Part shown: piece by piece, positions 22,331 through 34,941 of the stretch
How positions within the stretch are numbered: the stretch's first letter is position 1
How the letters are laid out: each line of letters begins with the position of its first letter
Assembly (NCBI GenBank): GCA_030068145.1
Contig: JAPJBO010000140.1
Location: forward strand, 62,001 to 126,000
Direction: 5' to 3'
Source of the DNA: Diplonema papillatum
Lineage: Eukaryota > Euglenozoa > Diplonemea > Diplonemida > Diplonemidae
DNA length: 64,000 nt
The notes under the pieces: generated by a model
The model's input: only the letters and a program-made list of their open reading frames with translations
Databases searched by the model: none
Told to the model about the DNA's origin: nothing
Position numbers and translations under genes: made by a program

Positions 22331-25300
22331 ATGGAAGAGTACGTGGATTTGATATCCAACCTGCGCCACAGCGATGCCGCAGACTTCGCAAAGTATGGCC
22401 CCCCCTCGACGAAAGAGATCCCCGTTTTCCCCGAATGTGATGTGGCTCGGACACGAGCCCTGCGGTCAGGCCAACCGACCAGTTAACACCTACACGTTAG
22501 CTGGGAACAAGATGTTGAAGACGACGTGATGGTAGCATCGAACAGTGCATGAAGGGCAGTGTTTTTTTGTCCAACTGTCAAACCAGGACTCCCCATGCGA
22601 CTCGAGCAGAAATAAGTATGCGCCTTTGTTGGCAGGAAACCTTGTTCGACTTTACCTCTCTCAAACAGATCGTTTTACAAAACGGAGCCGGTGTTGAAAA
22701 AGGCGCTGCTGCTGGTGACTGGCCTCGAAGACGCGTACTTTGCCGGCCGGGTTCTGCAGCCACGGGGAAGTCGTGCGACGCAGGACCTGCGAGCGAGTTA
22801 CGACTTGATCAGCGGGCAACTCCGGAGTCTGGCAACTGAATACCCGAGCATCTTAGGCATGTCCCTGTCCTACTACTGCGCTGTGCGAAGCGGACTGGTA
22901 CTCGTCTACCGCGACATCGCCTCCGCAGGCATTGCGCTGGTTGAGTACATCCCAAAGCTGCGGAGCCTCGCCACGTTGGCCACAGGCCTGCGTCCGCCGG
23001 ATTCTGGAAAAGGTGTGCGAATACCGATATTTCGATGCCGCCGAACTGTGTAGCTTGCCGCCTTTGGTTAAACTGCTTTTCCCGCGATGGCAGCGACTAT
23101 TAAACTCGAAGATGGTCGCCGGACACGTTTCGGAAGACATTTACCCTAATTTCATTTGCTCGCGAACTGGCCCCTTCACACAACACGACATCCACACAGA
23201 CAGCGCCCAGGCCCGACTGCACCGGCTTGTCCAGCTAGAAATTGACTTCCTGCTGGTATGCCGCTTTTCTCGCAACGAAACTGGGACCTACAAGTCATGT
23301 GTAAGCAGTGTGGGATGCGCCGCCGGCAGATGTAGGGTGTAGGCTGCTTTTCAAGCTTGGCTGCTTTTGAAGCAGTCGGATCTAGTGACTGCTGTGCAAC
23401 TGGACGGTGGTTACATGGGCAGCCAAAGCAATCGCATCTCGCCTCTGGTTGCCTCGCATCTTGTTCCTAGTGTCCACTCGCCTTCCGGATAGTTCCGGGT
23501 ATTTCACTTCTGCTTGGAGTTGTCACCCCTTCTAATCACTCGTTTCAAACAGGCAATTCACCAGAGTTTGCGAGAAGTCAACCGATTGCAGTACCCGGCA
23601 TGCGTGGTCCACCTGTCCGTCGCAAAAACGAAGTTCCAGCAGTTGTCCGAAATAGCGGACAGAGTAAACAAGAAGAAGAGGACGTGGAAGCTTCTGCAAT
23701 ACCTCGCGACACTGCGAACCAGCATCCACGGGAAGGTATGCGGGTTTCCTCTGTCTCCGGTAGCTCACGGTCAGCTGACCTCCGTGTCTTTGAGACCTCT
23801 CTCTCTCTCGGAATTGTCAGCGCGGTAGCGATGACAGCGAGAACACATATAGGTGGGAGGGGAGAGACCCTGGGGTTCGAGTCATGGCGGCGAAGTGATT
23901 GTCATGTCTCATTGGAAGCAACACCGAAAACGTGTCGCGGCAGATGAAAAGCGCACATCCTTCGCATTTGGATACAACACCATTGACTTCGTTGCGTACG
24001 CATTTCGTGTATCTACAAACAGGTAACGCTCGTGTTCTTGGACGCGTTGCAGCGTCCTGTGGTAGCTGCGGCGCCTGAGGTTGACTTGTCTGCTTCCTTG
24101 AATACAATGACCGGCAGCACGAATATGCTAGACGAGCGGCAGAAGCGAGACTGTTCGGCAGAACCTGCCAATGATTTCGAACGTATCCACAGCGCGATCG
24201 ACGCAGCAGGCTTGGCCGCGCTTTGGCCGTCGGGCAGGGCGCCCAGGAGAACTGCCTTCAGCCGAGCGAAGGAAGGCGACGCAGAATTGACGCACAACAT
24301 TCTCCGAGCCGTCGACGAGCTGCTGGAGGACCTCTCGGCGAAGTGTGAGTGCAAGCCGTCGCTGCACGTGTTCTACAACGCGGCGGCCCACGGGTTCACG
24401 TTGCCCCTCAACCTCAGCAACCATCGCGTGCCCCTGCCCCGGTACCTCCCGTGCGGCAGCAAGGACCTCCCCAATGCGGAAACCCTCGTAGGCATGCGCG
24501 GCTTTCCCTGCATCTTGTCGTACGCGGACCGCAGACGCGCCACCTGCCCTGCAGACGTCGCCACGCTGCTTACTGGTATGTCAACCCTCACCCTTTACTC
24601 CTTGCAGCTCAACACAGGGCTGTTGCAGTCTTCTTGCGTCTCAACCTCCGAGTTACACTGCCATGCAAGCCGTCCTCCTTGTGGCACCGCATGTCAAGCC
24701 TCCAAAGATGAACTAGACTCCCGTTTTCAGAACGCTCGGGCCAGTGCGAGAGTTGATGCTAGATTGCAATTTTCGCTGCACCTTTCTCAGCAACCTGCGA
24801 ACGCCCTGGAGTGACGATCCTCCTGACGCTCGCGATAAGCGAACCCCACTTCATCACACAGGACTTCCTCTGTCGGATGCGGGCAGGGTCGCGTTGCTGC
24901 CGTGCGAGGTGTTCAGCGAGAGACTGAGCTATCAAAGCGTTAACCGTCGAAGGCAGGTGAAGCTGCACCAGGCGAAGCAGCGTGCGAAGAGGCTCGCTGC
25001 CATGGCGCCCGCAAAGACGGACCCGCAACCGAAACCGAGCAACCTGGGGGCTCTCCAGAAGGGTAAAGAGGATCAGGAAGACCCCCTGTCTGCCACCCGG
25101 CGGCGGAAGACCCCCCTCGGTTACAACAACAACGTATCGGCCGAAAACTTGTCGTCCCTGGCGGGAAATTCCAGTATCGCAGATCTGTCCTGCACCAGCG
25201 TAAATCCCGGCAGCACAGCTGATGACGATGAGCAGCAGCGTAAGCCGAAAGAAGGTGTGCACGTTGCAGCTTTCGAGGGATCATTTTGTTGAATGGGCTC

Positions 25301-26362
25301 ACCGCTGAAAGTTCTCATCAGTCCTCTCCCCCAGGGACCCTCCTAGAAACGATTTGCCTGTGCTGCGAACGAACACAACGAGCAGACGGGAAACGGTGTT
25401 GAGCACATATTCCGAGCGTGTCCTTCCGCTTCAGGATCTTCGCGTCTTTCCCGGCCGCTCGAACGGTGAGAAAAGAGAACCCATGCCGACACATAACAGA
25501 ATACCGCCAAAGCACTAAACTAAGATCTTCCCCACCTTTTTGCACACCAAGCTCTATTTAAGATACTCGTTCCTCCACATTTCCGCCGATTTCGTATGGG
25601 TTGTGTTGGCCTGTTCGAGGCTAAAGATTTGTTTGTCCTGGCATCCGCTCCGAACCTGAAAGCGACGCCTACTAAAGGAAGCTCAACACTATGCCTGACG
25701 GGCAAGCCTCCTCTTGAGCTAATTAACACATGTCTGAGCCACAGGAGGCTCGTGTACCACCGCCCACTGAGTTGCGGCCCATTTCTGGTTACACAAACAA
25801 GAGTGTGGGGGAAACGATGTGGTGAAACGGGACATACGATTCGGAGTGCAAAAAGGGAGATTCCGCAATCACGTCATGAGCCTCGCTTCCGTGCCTCTGA
25901 CCGCACGTTTGTGTGCAGAAAGAGAGCTTCCCCCCCTTTTGCTATTGCCACCGGGCTGCGTGATTGTACAACCATTTAACAGCGAAAGCGTTGGTTCCAG
26001 GCCCGATTGATCCTCGGGAGTGGATGGATCCGGGGGACAACGACGGTGACCTGATGTCAGACCCTGTGATCGAGCTTTCGAGCCCGACCAACGGCAGCCA
26101 CCACTCGCCGCCGCCGTCTCCGATTGCAATCGATGCGATGCCTGTTTCGCAAGGAGTGTCGCCATCAGACGCGACGGCTGATTGTGCCGTTGCCGCCATC
26201 CGCATCGATCTTCTACTCTACGTCTGCATTGTGCTCCGCGGTTCGCCGTCTAATGCTGACATATCGACGTGTTCTGCGTGGCTGCAACGGCTTGCCGAAT
26301 GCATGGCTGGCGGCAATATAGCGCACCTCACAGCGCCCGTGAAGGAGATAAAGCACGCTTGA
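22331..26362 (+). CDS. Multi-exon protein of unknown family (one frame conflict)
   Basis: Exon 1 (22331-22464) starts at an ATG (MEEYVDLISNLRHSDAAD) and ends in phase 2; exon 2 starts at 22669 and completes that codon (LRSFYKTEPVLKK). The reading then moves by one base somewhere in 22930-23000, and continues in another frame to a donor at 23256 (QLEIDFLL). Later exons join cleanly: 23553-23735, 24023-24575, 24862-25254 and 26001-26362 (stop). The middle is Leu-rich and helical (LQYPACVVHLSVAKTKF, RTWKLLQYLATLRTSIHGK); the C-terminal part is Ser/Pro-rich and acidic (PGDNDGDLMSDPVIEL). I recognise no domain. The frame conflict could be an assembly error, a real lesion, or a missed splice; good codon structure on both sides favours a gene that is or was recently active. 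Confidence 0.6.
23793..23885 (+). repeat. Repeat family C, short copy
   Basis: CT run, then GTCAGCGCGGTAGCGATGAC and GGTGGGAGGGGAGAGACCCTGG-type core, inside the intron 23736-24022. It aligns with the copies at 808 and 46300. Confidence 0.6.
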
Positions 26363-27250
26363 TCCACCAGCACTTTGTGTATCCGGACGGTTTCGACTGC
26401 CAAACAGCTTTGTAGTCTCGCATCGCGGGTGTCCCGTGGCCGCCGGCACCCGAAATGCCTGCTTCCGGGCAGCAGACGTCTACGTCTGTGCTCGTGCACT
26501 GACCTACAAAGTGCATTGCATTAAATTGCGCTAATCCATGTGGTTCATGTACTCAAAAAAGCTCAATGCTGGCGGCTGCACGCGCGAGTAGCCGGATGCG
26601 CGTCTATTTGAGGACCTCCGGGTCTGGGCGGAGAGCCACTTCACCGCGGATAGCAGCCCGGACGCAAAGGATTGCCCCGCGTTGCAGTGGAAGTTGTTGA
26701 TCGTGCTTGAGCCGTCCGAGTTGTTCAGGTAGCGCGAGATACGTGCCGACCCACATGTACATGCGCTTGCCCCGATGCGTGATGTGTTCCTGAACGGCAT
26801 GGTGTTAGGCGCTCAATCCTGACAAGCTTTTCAGTCTTCCGCACGTATGCGGTACGCCGGTGCCGCTGCCTTTGTGTGGCCTTGCTGCTTCTTTCTATTG
26901 ACCACCTAGCACAGTCGTGTTTTACAAGTAAGAGGACAAAACAAAACCGACGCATTTCTTTCCTCGTTCTGTCGTACCCGCAGCAGGGGAGTTAATTTGT
27001 TCCCGAGGTCTGATGGAGATGCTGGGCAGCAAGCCACCTCGAGAAACCTGCTAGCGCCCAGCCTGTGTCGAGGCGTATACTCGACTGGTTCTGACAGATG
27101 GTTGTTTGCCGTTTGTTTGCTTTACGTGAATATATGGAGTAAAATGGGATTGCAGTCAGCAAACTGGAACCCAGCGTTGGAAACAGGAAGCGAAAAGGAG
27201 GGCAGGGAAACACCGCTCTTCCATAGCCGCTCCGAAAGTTGGTGAAGGGA
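26363..27250. other. Intergenic, nothing recognised
   Basis: No coding frame with family features or good codon structure was seen on either strand. Confidence 0.4.
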
Positions 27251-27766
27251 ATGATGGCGGACTACGTCGACCTGGAGGAAATCGCGATGGTACGACGCGC
27301 CCTGACGCGTGCTCTGCGCAGTGACGGGCTATACGAAAGTTCTGGAGGCCCGAAGCAGCCGCGGCTCACGAGGCGGTTCGAGGAGCACTTGGCACGGCGA
27401 GCAGTAGGTGAAGAACCCAGTATACGGCCTGCGCTGGGCACCAGCGTGAGAACGATGAAGAGCGTGAGTGACAGAGAGAAGAGGTGGGTCGACCTGAAGG
27501 AAGAGGCTCGCAGAAGGGTGGAGACAGTCCAGTTGCAGGAGCTGGCTCGCATTCGTTCCGAAGGCGATGTGCGAGAAGCTGTCGGGAAGCATCGAAGGGA
27601 AGTTCCCGTATTATCGGGCGTCGCCGCCAGTGAACTGCGGTCTTCCGTCGTTGTTGCCACACCGTCCGACGACTCTCTAACGGAACATATCATCCGCCGG
27701 TGCGACCGATCCATTCACAACGACCAACACTTCCCTCGACGCCCGGCGCCGCTGAGCACTGCCTGA
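27251..27766 (+). CDS. Hypothetical Arg/Glu-rich protein
   Basis: An ATG-started frame of 171 codons (MMADYVDLEEIAMVRRALTR) with charged, helical composition (SVSDREKRWVDLKEEARRRVE) that looks coding. The last 30 residues are less convincing. Directly after, another frame reads SAFALNRAVHELDWEM and SSALRRLRYQQLHHE (about 27767-27862), also coding-like, so the true gene may continue through a splice or a frameshift. No domain is recognised. It may be an exon of a larger gene or a decaying gene. Confidence 0.4.
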   Translation: MMADYVDLEEIAMVRRALTRALRSDGLYESSGGPKQPRLTRRFEEHLARRAVGEEPSIRPALGTSVRTMKSVSDREKRWVDLKEEARRRVETVQLQELARIRSEGDVREAVGKHRREVPVLSGVAASELRSSVVVATPSDDSLTEHIIRRCDRSIHNDQHFPRRPAPLSTA

Positions 27767-27949
27767 GTGCCTTTGCCCTGAACCGTGCTGTGCATGAGCT
27801 GGACTGGGAGATGTCATCTGCCCTCCGGAGATTGCGGTATCAGCAACTGCATCACGAGGTCGCAGCACCGTTATTCATAGCATACCGGAGCATGCATTCA
27901 CACCAACTGGCTCGCGCGACTGCTGTAGCGTGTCGACGACCCTAGCGCG

Positions 27950-29436
27950 ACGTCTGAAGGAGTTCCCGGGTTGTCCTCCTCTCAACGACGCCTGCACGAA
28001 TTGCCCACGTTGCCGACGTTCTCTCCGAACGCGCGGTGGCAAGACTCGATTTAGTGCTCGATTCTCGTCTCCAGCTGTTTACCTCGCCTCTGTGAAAGGG
28101 GTGCGTCACATTCACAACGGAACTTGAAAACTGGCTACAGAAGAGCCATACGCCCACTACCGTATCTGGATTAAGTGTTGGACGTAAGAACCTGGGAACA
28201 TGAAGAACGGCCCTTCCGCTCTGTAGTTTTTGCAGGTATCACAGGCTTCAGGTTTTACCCCGTCGCAAATAAACCGTTCCAACAATGTGTCCGTTTCACC
28301 CGTCCGCATACGGATACGCAGACGATAGGAGGCGGTAATAGTGACGAGAATCCGAGTGGGAGATCCGAGAATTGTTGTATGGTGAATCCGAAATTCGACT
28401 AGCCTTGCCACTTTCTCTGTAAGGGGTGGCCCCCGCACTTGTTTTGTATGCTTGCCCTTTGCTCCCTGGGGGAGAATGATAGGTTTGCGCTGCGAGCCGC
28501 CGTCTTGTAGTGTACAAAGATAGCGCATCTTCCTATGCGACCTGTGGGTACTCCTTCCTTTTGTGCTCCCCGTTCCTCTTTCCCGGTGTGTGACACTTGG
28601 GACGTCGATCTAAGGCCAGCAGGGGTGGTCGTTGCACCGGTGATCTGTACCGTCACACTCAGAAACCGGCAACTCAGCAGAAAGGCAGAGGCGCCACAGG
28701 TGGGATCCGACCCAGGGCTTGTTACAAGCGGGGCGTAGGTGGTTGTGGGGGCGGGATGCACGGTCTGCTTCGCGCGGGCATTTTCTTGAGCATTTTTTGC
28801 ATCGAAACATCCTCTGCCGGCCAGAGCGCCCGCTGCAGCGCCCACTCCGGCGCCGCCACCCACTGTAGCAGAGCCGACCTGCAGCGCGCCTCCGCAGCGA
28901 CTACACGCCCGCCGTAGCAGCACGAAGAGAAGTGAGGAGACCGGAAACTCCCCGGAGAGATGGTCCCTGCACTCTAACTCGTCTCTACTCTGCTGCTCCG
29001 AGGGCCCGGGTAGTTGAACCCTCTTTTTGTCTGTCAATGCACAAGTCCGGGGTTTAATTCTTGCACACCGGTCAGGTGCTGTTTCTAGCTCTGTACTCTG
29101 TAGCCACCGACTTCATCATAGTGAGGGAATCTCTTTAAACGAAGAAGAAGACCGGTCAACCCACGGCCCGCAAAGCTCGAGCCCGTGTTGGTATCGCTGC
29201 AGGCAGTGTCCGCCCTACCTTCGGGTAGCCGTCTCCGCGTGCTTGTGCTCAGCGCAAGCGATCCGTTTGAAGTGGCCCCACCCGGAAAGAAGTCGAAACA
29301 AGTATAGTACCGTCGATTGCCTGTCCCGGGCACGACGGCACTGAGGTAACTGTCTGAGCGAAGATTGGTGGATACACGAAGAAGAAGAGTCAGGCAAACA
29401 AGACGCGTACCAAGCTCCCAGCGGCGTGGCCGACAA
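27950..29436. other. Intergenic with diverged repeat family D
   Basis: Segment 28815-28985 aligns with 19850-20060: CGCCCGCCGTAG, then AGAGATGGTCCCTGCACTCT and AACTCGTCTCT. The minus strand has a 212-codon frame (28399-29037), but it crosses this repeat and shows no domain, so I do not call it a gene. Confidence 0.4.
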
Positions 29437-32400
29437 ATGGTGTGCACGCGCGCGGAGGGTCCTGAGGCTGATGAATCCGTTACGTTGCAGCCGTCGGTGG
29501 CGATCCCGTCGTCGGCGTGGGCCCGCAACTACTGGGCGAGGCCGCCGAAGCGGCGAAAGCCGCTGAAGCCGACCTTCTGCCAGACGCTGCCGCTGCTGCC
29601 GCTGGGCTACAGGATGTGGAGGCACGTGCGGGCCGCGAAGAGGGAAGGAAGGGAGCCGTTCATGGACCCCTTCAACGACTGGCAGCACGACACGTCGCAC
29701 GGAGTGCCCCTCGGCGGCATCGGCTGCGGCGCCATGGGCCGCGGCTGGCGGGGCGGCTTCCGCCGGTACAGCACCGGGAAAGCCCCCACGGGCACCGTCT
29801 ACATCACCGACGACACCCCGCATTCCTGCTTCTCCATCTGCGCGTCGAAGGGCAAGGTTCCTGCGAACGGCAGGGTCCTCCTCCCGCGTCCGGCGCGGAA
29901 ACGGGGCGCTAAAGACGCGCGGTATGCTTCCGCCTGCCCCTGTATCTAGTGTGCTGCCGGATATATCCTTCCTTGGAACAAGCTGGTAACACTCGGGGGT
30001 GCTGTCCCTTGCCCGGGGTCCGTGGATGTGCGAAAGGAAAGATTCTCAGCCGAAAGTGGTGGGTTCGCGGGCACAAGGATTTCGTTTTGCATTTTTGTCT
30101 GGGACAGTCTCTGGAGTGGGTAAAAGCTGCTCTCCAAACGTTCTGACAGCACTCCTTTCTATGTGGTACATCCTGTTTGTTTTGTCTTCAAACAGCTGCG
30201 GATACTGCAGAGCAAGACTCGCCAAGCTCGTATGTGTTCAGCAGAAATCTTTTCCGCTCCTGCTCTGCAGCAAGTACGTCTTCGCAACGATTACGCCTGA
30301 ATCAACACAACACAGGTATCTCACGGAAGAAGTCAGGGCGGAGAGCCATTCCCTGTTTCCGCGTGCTTGGCAAGTGTACGACTCTCCGACCAAGGTATGC
30401 CGTGAGGGCTTCTGCAATGACTAAATCAAGCAGTTTCTTGCTGAGCGTTGCACGTTGGCTCCAGTTTGCCGGTTCCGGCGTTGTTGTTCTGTTAGTCAGG
30501 AGTAACCGTGTGCCCGAGACGCAAGAAAATGAGTGAGTTGTTGCCTAGCTGTGCGCGAGCACGCTTCGTGTTGTCGGATAAGTCCGTAAGTCATCTTCCT
30601 CAGCGGGGACGTTGCGCTAATATGCACGCAGTATCGAGTTGAAACACCACCACGTGTTCCTTGCACGAAGTCTGCACAGACGCGTGCACCTTACTCGCCC
30701 CGTTGGTATACTGGACAACTTACACTGCAGGTGAACGGTGACGGTCCCGCTTTCACTGCGACGTGCGAACAGCTTTCTCCCGTCATCCCTCACAACTACG
30801 AAGATTCGTCGTTTCCTTGCTGCACTTTCACGTGGACCATCGACAATCCGTATGCTTTGACCTGACTCTTTTGATGCAGCCTCGGACACGTTCTAGCTTT
30901 AAAACAGACGAAACTGAGCAAAAAGCGCTAGAACTCTTGCATTCCTGGATTCGGTGGGTTTATAAGTACCTGACGGTCCTGTGCAGTAGTTGATTAACAC
31001 GTTTGACAACCTGAGTTCAGCAATCTGCTGTGTGTACATGCTCCGCACCGATTGCGAAATTGCAGCTTTCTGGAAGCTATCAGAGAGGATGATAGGTGCT
31101 GTGCCGTATCAATTGAGAATACAGCCTACCCGCAAGAACTCGGCAGGAACGATGAGGAAATCGACGTCGCGATCATGTTCACACTGCACAACGGCACGAC
31201 CGCTGCCCAGCAGAAACTGGGAGGCGGGCACCACGTCGAAGAAGACGGAGACGTGAAGGCCGTTGTGATGAACCACACACTCGCCGGGGACCCAGCGTCG
31301 TTTTGCATCGCAACGGAAGGCCAACAGGACGGCACCGCCGACGCCTGCGCGACCTGGCGCGCCGACGGGTTCAACGCACTGTACGACGCGTTCGTCGCCA
31401 ACGCCGGCAGCCTCCCGGCGGTGCCAGCAAGTTCCCCTAAGGTAGCCACCAGCCGGCTGTCGGCCGTGAGCCGTCGGGTAACGGTTCCGGCGAATACCAG
31501 CAAGAGCGTCTCCTTCGCGCTGTCCTGGGACTTTCCCATCGTCCGCTTCGGCGGGGGCACCGACGCGTACCGGCTTCGGTACACCAAGTTCTTCGGGGAC
31601 ACCGGCGCGTCCGCTTTCCACCTCGCCCGGGCCGCGCTCTCCCGGCGAGAGCGCTGGCGGGAGCACATCGGAAGCTGGCAAGCCCCCGTGCTCGAGAACC
31701 CGGACCTGCCCAATTGGTACAAAGCCGCGTTGTTCAACGAAGCGTATTACCTCACGGCGGGCGGATCTGTGTGGACCGTGGACGGGGGGTACGATGCACC
31801 TAGTCCCGCCGAGGGAGACAAAGCGAAAAAGGACTTGGGTCCAAAGAGAAGTGCGGACGAACCGCCAGATGTAGCAGCGGACGACGGGTTCCCCGAGAGA
31901 GTGAAGAGCGACGTGCTGTTGCTCGACGCAGACTCGCTCGAGAAGGGGCACGAAGACTTTTTACTGACGGTGGCGACGCCTGTGTGCCCCAGTTCAAACG
32001 GCTTCGAGGCGCACCCTATGTCCCCTGCGCCGAGTGAAGGGGGGGAGAGCCCGGGAGTCGGTGCAAGCGCCGTCGATCAGCCCGTCCGGCTGACGCCGCG
32101 CTACGTCTCTGTGAACCCTTTAACCGAAAAACCGCGGGCCATCTTCCATGAACCGTACACACCGGCCAGCAACCAGAGCCCCGGCACGCAGAGTGAGAAA
32201 GACGCTGACATCGGACATTTCCTGTACCTCGAGGGCATGGAGTACCGCATGCACAACACCTACGACGTTCACTTCTACGCGTCGTTCGCCCTCGCGATGC
32301 TGTTTCCCCTCCTGGAAAAGAGTCTCCTCCTCGATGTCGCCCGCTGCGTGACCAACGAGTGGACAGACCGCACCGTCTACCTCCACTCCGGAGACAAGGG

Positions 32401-33451
32401 CCAGCGGAAGCCGAAGCATTCCGTCCCGCATGATCTCGGAGGCCCGACGGAGGAGCCCTGGAAGAAGCCGAACATCTACTGCATTCACGACACCTCGCGT
32501 TGGAAGGACCTCCCCGTGAAGTTCGTCCTCATGGCGTACAGAGACTACCTGGTTCTCAACCGGGACGTGTCCTTCTTGAAGGAGGTGTACCCGGTGGCTC
32601 TCCAGGTGTTCGAAGCCTGCTGCACGCACTTCGGCGCGAAAGACACGGGGATGATTGTGAACGACGCCCGCCCTGACCAAACATACGACGCTTGGTGCTC
32701 GGAGGGCGTCTCGGCGTACTGCGGCGGGCTGTGGCTCGCGGGGTTGCAGGTGCTGGCGAAGATCGCGGAGATCGTCGGCGACCCGGACCGGGCGGCCGCC
32801 TGCGATTGCATGTTCGCGAAGGCGCGGCGCATGTACGAAACGCTGTGGAACGAGGGCGGGGGCTACTACAACTACGACTCGTCGACCTCGCGGCACAGTG
32901 ACAGCATCCAGGCGGACCAGCTCTGCGGGGAGTGGTACGCCAGGGCGTGCGGGCTGCCGTCGGCGCTGCCCGAGGGGCACGCCAAGAGGGCGCTGGGCGT
33001 CGTTTTTGAGTACAACGTCGTCAAGTTCGGGCGGGCCGCCGCCGCGCGCGACCGGAACAAGAGCTTCAGCAGGCGCGGCGCCATCAACGGCATGCGCCCC
33101 GACGGGGGCCCGGATACAACGTCGATGCAGAGCGTCGAGTGCTGGACGGGTACCACCTTCGGCGTCGCAGCGCACATGATCCTGGAAGGCATGGCCACCG
33201 AAGCCTTCGAAACTGCCGGGGGCGTTGCGGCGGGGACGTACGAACAGTTCGGCTTCTGGTTCAACACGCCGGAGGCGTGGCTTGAAGATGGGTCCTTTCG
33301 CTCCCTCGGGTACATGCGACCCCTCTCCATCTGGGCTATGCAGTGGAGCCTCGAGAAAACCGCGGCTGAGGCTGCCGGGCATGCTCACCCCACGCCTTCT
33401 CCATCCTTCGTCGGACGTTGCGACACCACCGAGCAACTCACCAAGACGTAA
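29437..33451 (+). CDS. Non-lysosomal glucosylceramidase (GBA2 type, GH116)
   Basis: Four exons, 29437-29921, 30316-30394, 30731-30849 and 31147-33451, join in phase to 995 residues; human GBA2 has about 930. The ATG at 29437 is the first in frame, though TTG-led frame extends upstream and a 5' exon cannot be excluded. The N-terminal beta-sandwich domain shows [29 protein letters not shown] and [14 protein letters not shown]; the catalytic (alpha/alpha)6 domain shows [19 protein letters not shown], the block with the nucleophile glutamate, [10 protein letters not shown] with the general acid aspartate, [12 protein letters not shown] and the end [13 protein letters not shown]. The enzyme cleaves glucose from glucosylceramide at the cytosolic face of ER and Golgi membranes. 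A low-complexity insert of about 130 residues (near 31790-32200) precedes the nucleophile block and is larger than in animals. The acceptor at 31147 was chosen because it restores the family spacing ([21 protein letters not shown]-like). Confidence 0.88.
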
Positions 33452-33486
33452 GCTGGAACCAGGCCACATCCTCCGCGTGAAACTAC

Positions 33487-33830
33487 AGACGATGTCGATG
33501 CAGAGCATCGAGTGCTGGACGGGAACCACCTTCGGCGTCGCAGCGCACATGATTATCCTGGAGGACATGGCCACCGAAGCCTTCGAAACTGCCCCGGGGC
33601 GTCGCGGCGGGAACCTACGAACAGTTCGGCTTCTGGTTCAACACGCCGGAGGAAGACGGGTCCTTTCGCTCCCTCGGGTACATGCGACCCTCTCCATTTG
33701 GGCTATGCAGTGGTGCCTTGAAAAAGCCGCGGCAGAGGCCGCCGGGCACGCTCACCCCACGCCTTCTCCATCCTTCGTCGGACGCTGCGACACCACCGAG
33801 CAACTCACCAAGACCTAAGCTGGAGGAAGC
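33487..33830 (+). pseudogene. Tandem copy of the GBA2 3' end
   Basis: This repeats 33116-33460 of the gene just upstream, from TCGATGCAGAGC to CAACTCACCAAGAC and the stop, with many substitutions, small deletions and at least two frame changes, so it cannot encode the same C-terminus. The copy includes only the last part of the final exon and a few bases beyond. It arose by tandem duplication of about 370 bases and then decayed. Confidence 0.88.
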
Positions 33831-34740
33831 CAGGCCACTTTTTCCCCGTGGAACCCCAGCGGGGCCAAGCCGGGCGAAGCGAAGTACACATAACTCCAAG
33901 ATTGCACGACAGCACTGCAACGGACTTCTCGGTGGGAACAGGCGCGAAGCACGGGGCAGGACGGCTTTCTCCCCCGAACCGACTTTTTGGGAGAGCTTCG
34001 ATGAATTGAGGCAGGTCTTCGATGTCGGGATCAAAAAAGGGCTGCGAGTTTCCGCGTGTGGTGAACTAGCCCGGAAACCATCAGGGGTCAAACTGTGAAT
34101 GTTCTCCCTCGTTCGTTTTTGAACGGGGACGTCGCCGACGACACGGCTTCATACCAGGCGCACTTTCTCTATTTCTCAGGGCCTAGAGAGTGCAAACTGG
34201 TCCGATTTGACCCTTCATGGTCGGCAGTCGGTGCGACCTGTGGTTGTGTGTTGGGATATCTTCTGTTTCTTCGCTATTCCTGGGACGTCGAGAGCACGCC
34301 TGTGGCTCCGTTCTCCGCTGTTCCGCTATTTTCCAGCTGTTTATCTTTTTTGCAGCAGAGCAAAAAGCCACGGAGAAACAGAGAGAAAAATGTGGGGAAC
34401 AGATGAATGGGGAAGAACATACAGATAACAGAAGATCCCAGTTCCCAGTATGTGTGTAGTGTTTGTGTCGCCTGCCGCATTGCGCTTCGTTTCGCACGCG
34501 GCAAGCCTTCACAGATTATGGAGAGCACGCGGTTCAAGTGGTTGTTCCGAGGCAATAATCGCGAATTTCTCACCTGCTGATTCGCTTCTGCTTAGACTCT
34601 TCTTTTCACTGGCACATCGCAAACTAAAGCAAAAAGAGACAGGCGCCCTGCCCCCGTCGCGAACGTCTCCGCATCAAGCAAGCAATAGAATTGAACCGCT
34701 CGAGAGTTCCGCATTTACTTTGTGCGTCTTCTTTTTTTTA
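33831..34740. other. Intergenic, nothing recognised
   Basis: No gene signal. A short frame ending near 34098 has no family features. Confidence 0.4.
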
Positions 34741-34941
34741 TGAGCACCTGCTTTGTAGGAAATACTTGAGGAGACTGCCAGTTGCGAAATCTGAAAGTGT
34801 GGCGGCATGCCGATGACTCCCCACTATCGCAACAATATTTCAAAAATTTCAAAGGAGGTAAATGTGCTGTAGCCCACACGAAACACATGTAAATCTGGGT
34901 TTAGTGGCGGGTGTAAGCGTTCTACAAAATCCCACTTTGTA
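34741..34941 (+). repeat. Repeat family A, copy 2 (left of an insertion)
   Basis: Begins after a T run with GAGCACCTGCTTTGTAGG and carries the GAGACTGCCAGTTGCGA and GGAGGTAAATGTGCTGTAGC blocks, with about 50 extra bases between them. It stops at CCCACTTTGTA exactly where the TIR element 34942-36161 begins. Confidence 0.82.

Noticed and set aside
28399-29037. 212-codon minus-strand frame
   Set aside because: Overlaps repeat D, low-complexity Gly/Ala part, no family features.
32120-33574. 484-codon minus-strand frame
   Set aside because: Shadow of the GBA2 last exon, caused by its GC-rich third positions.
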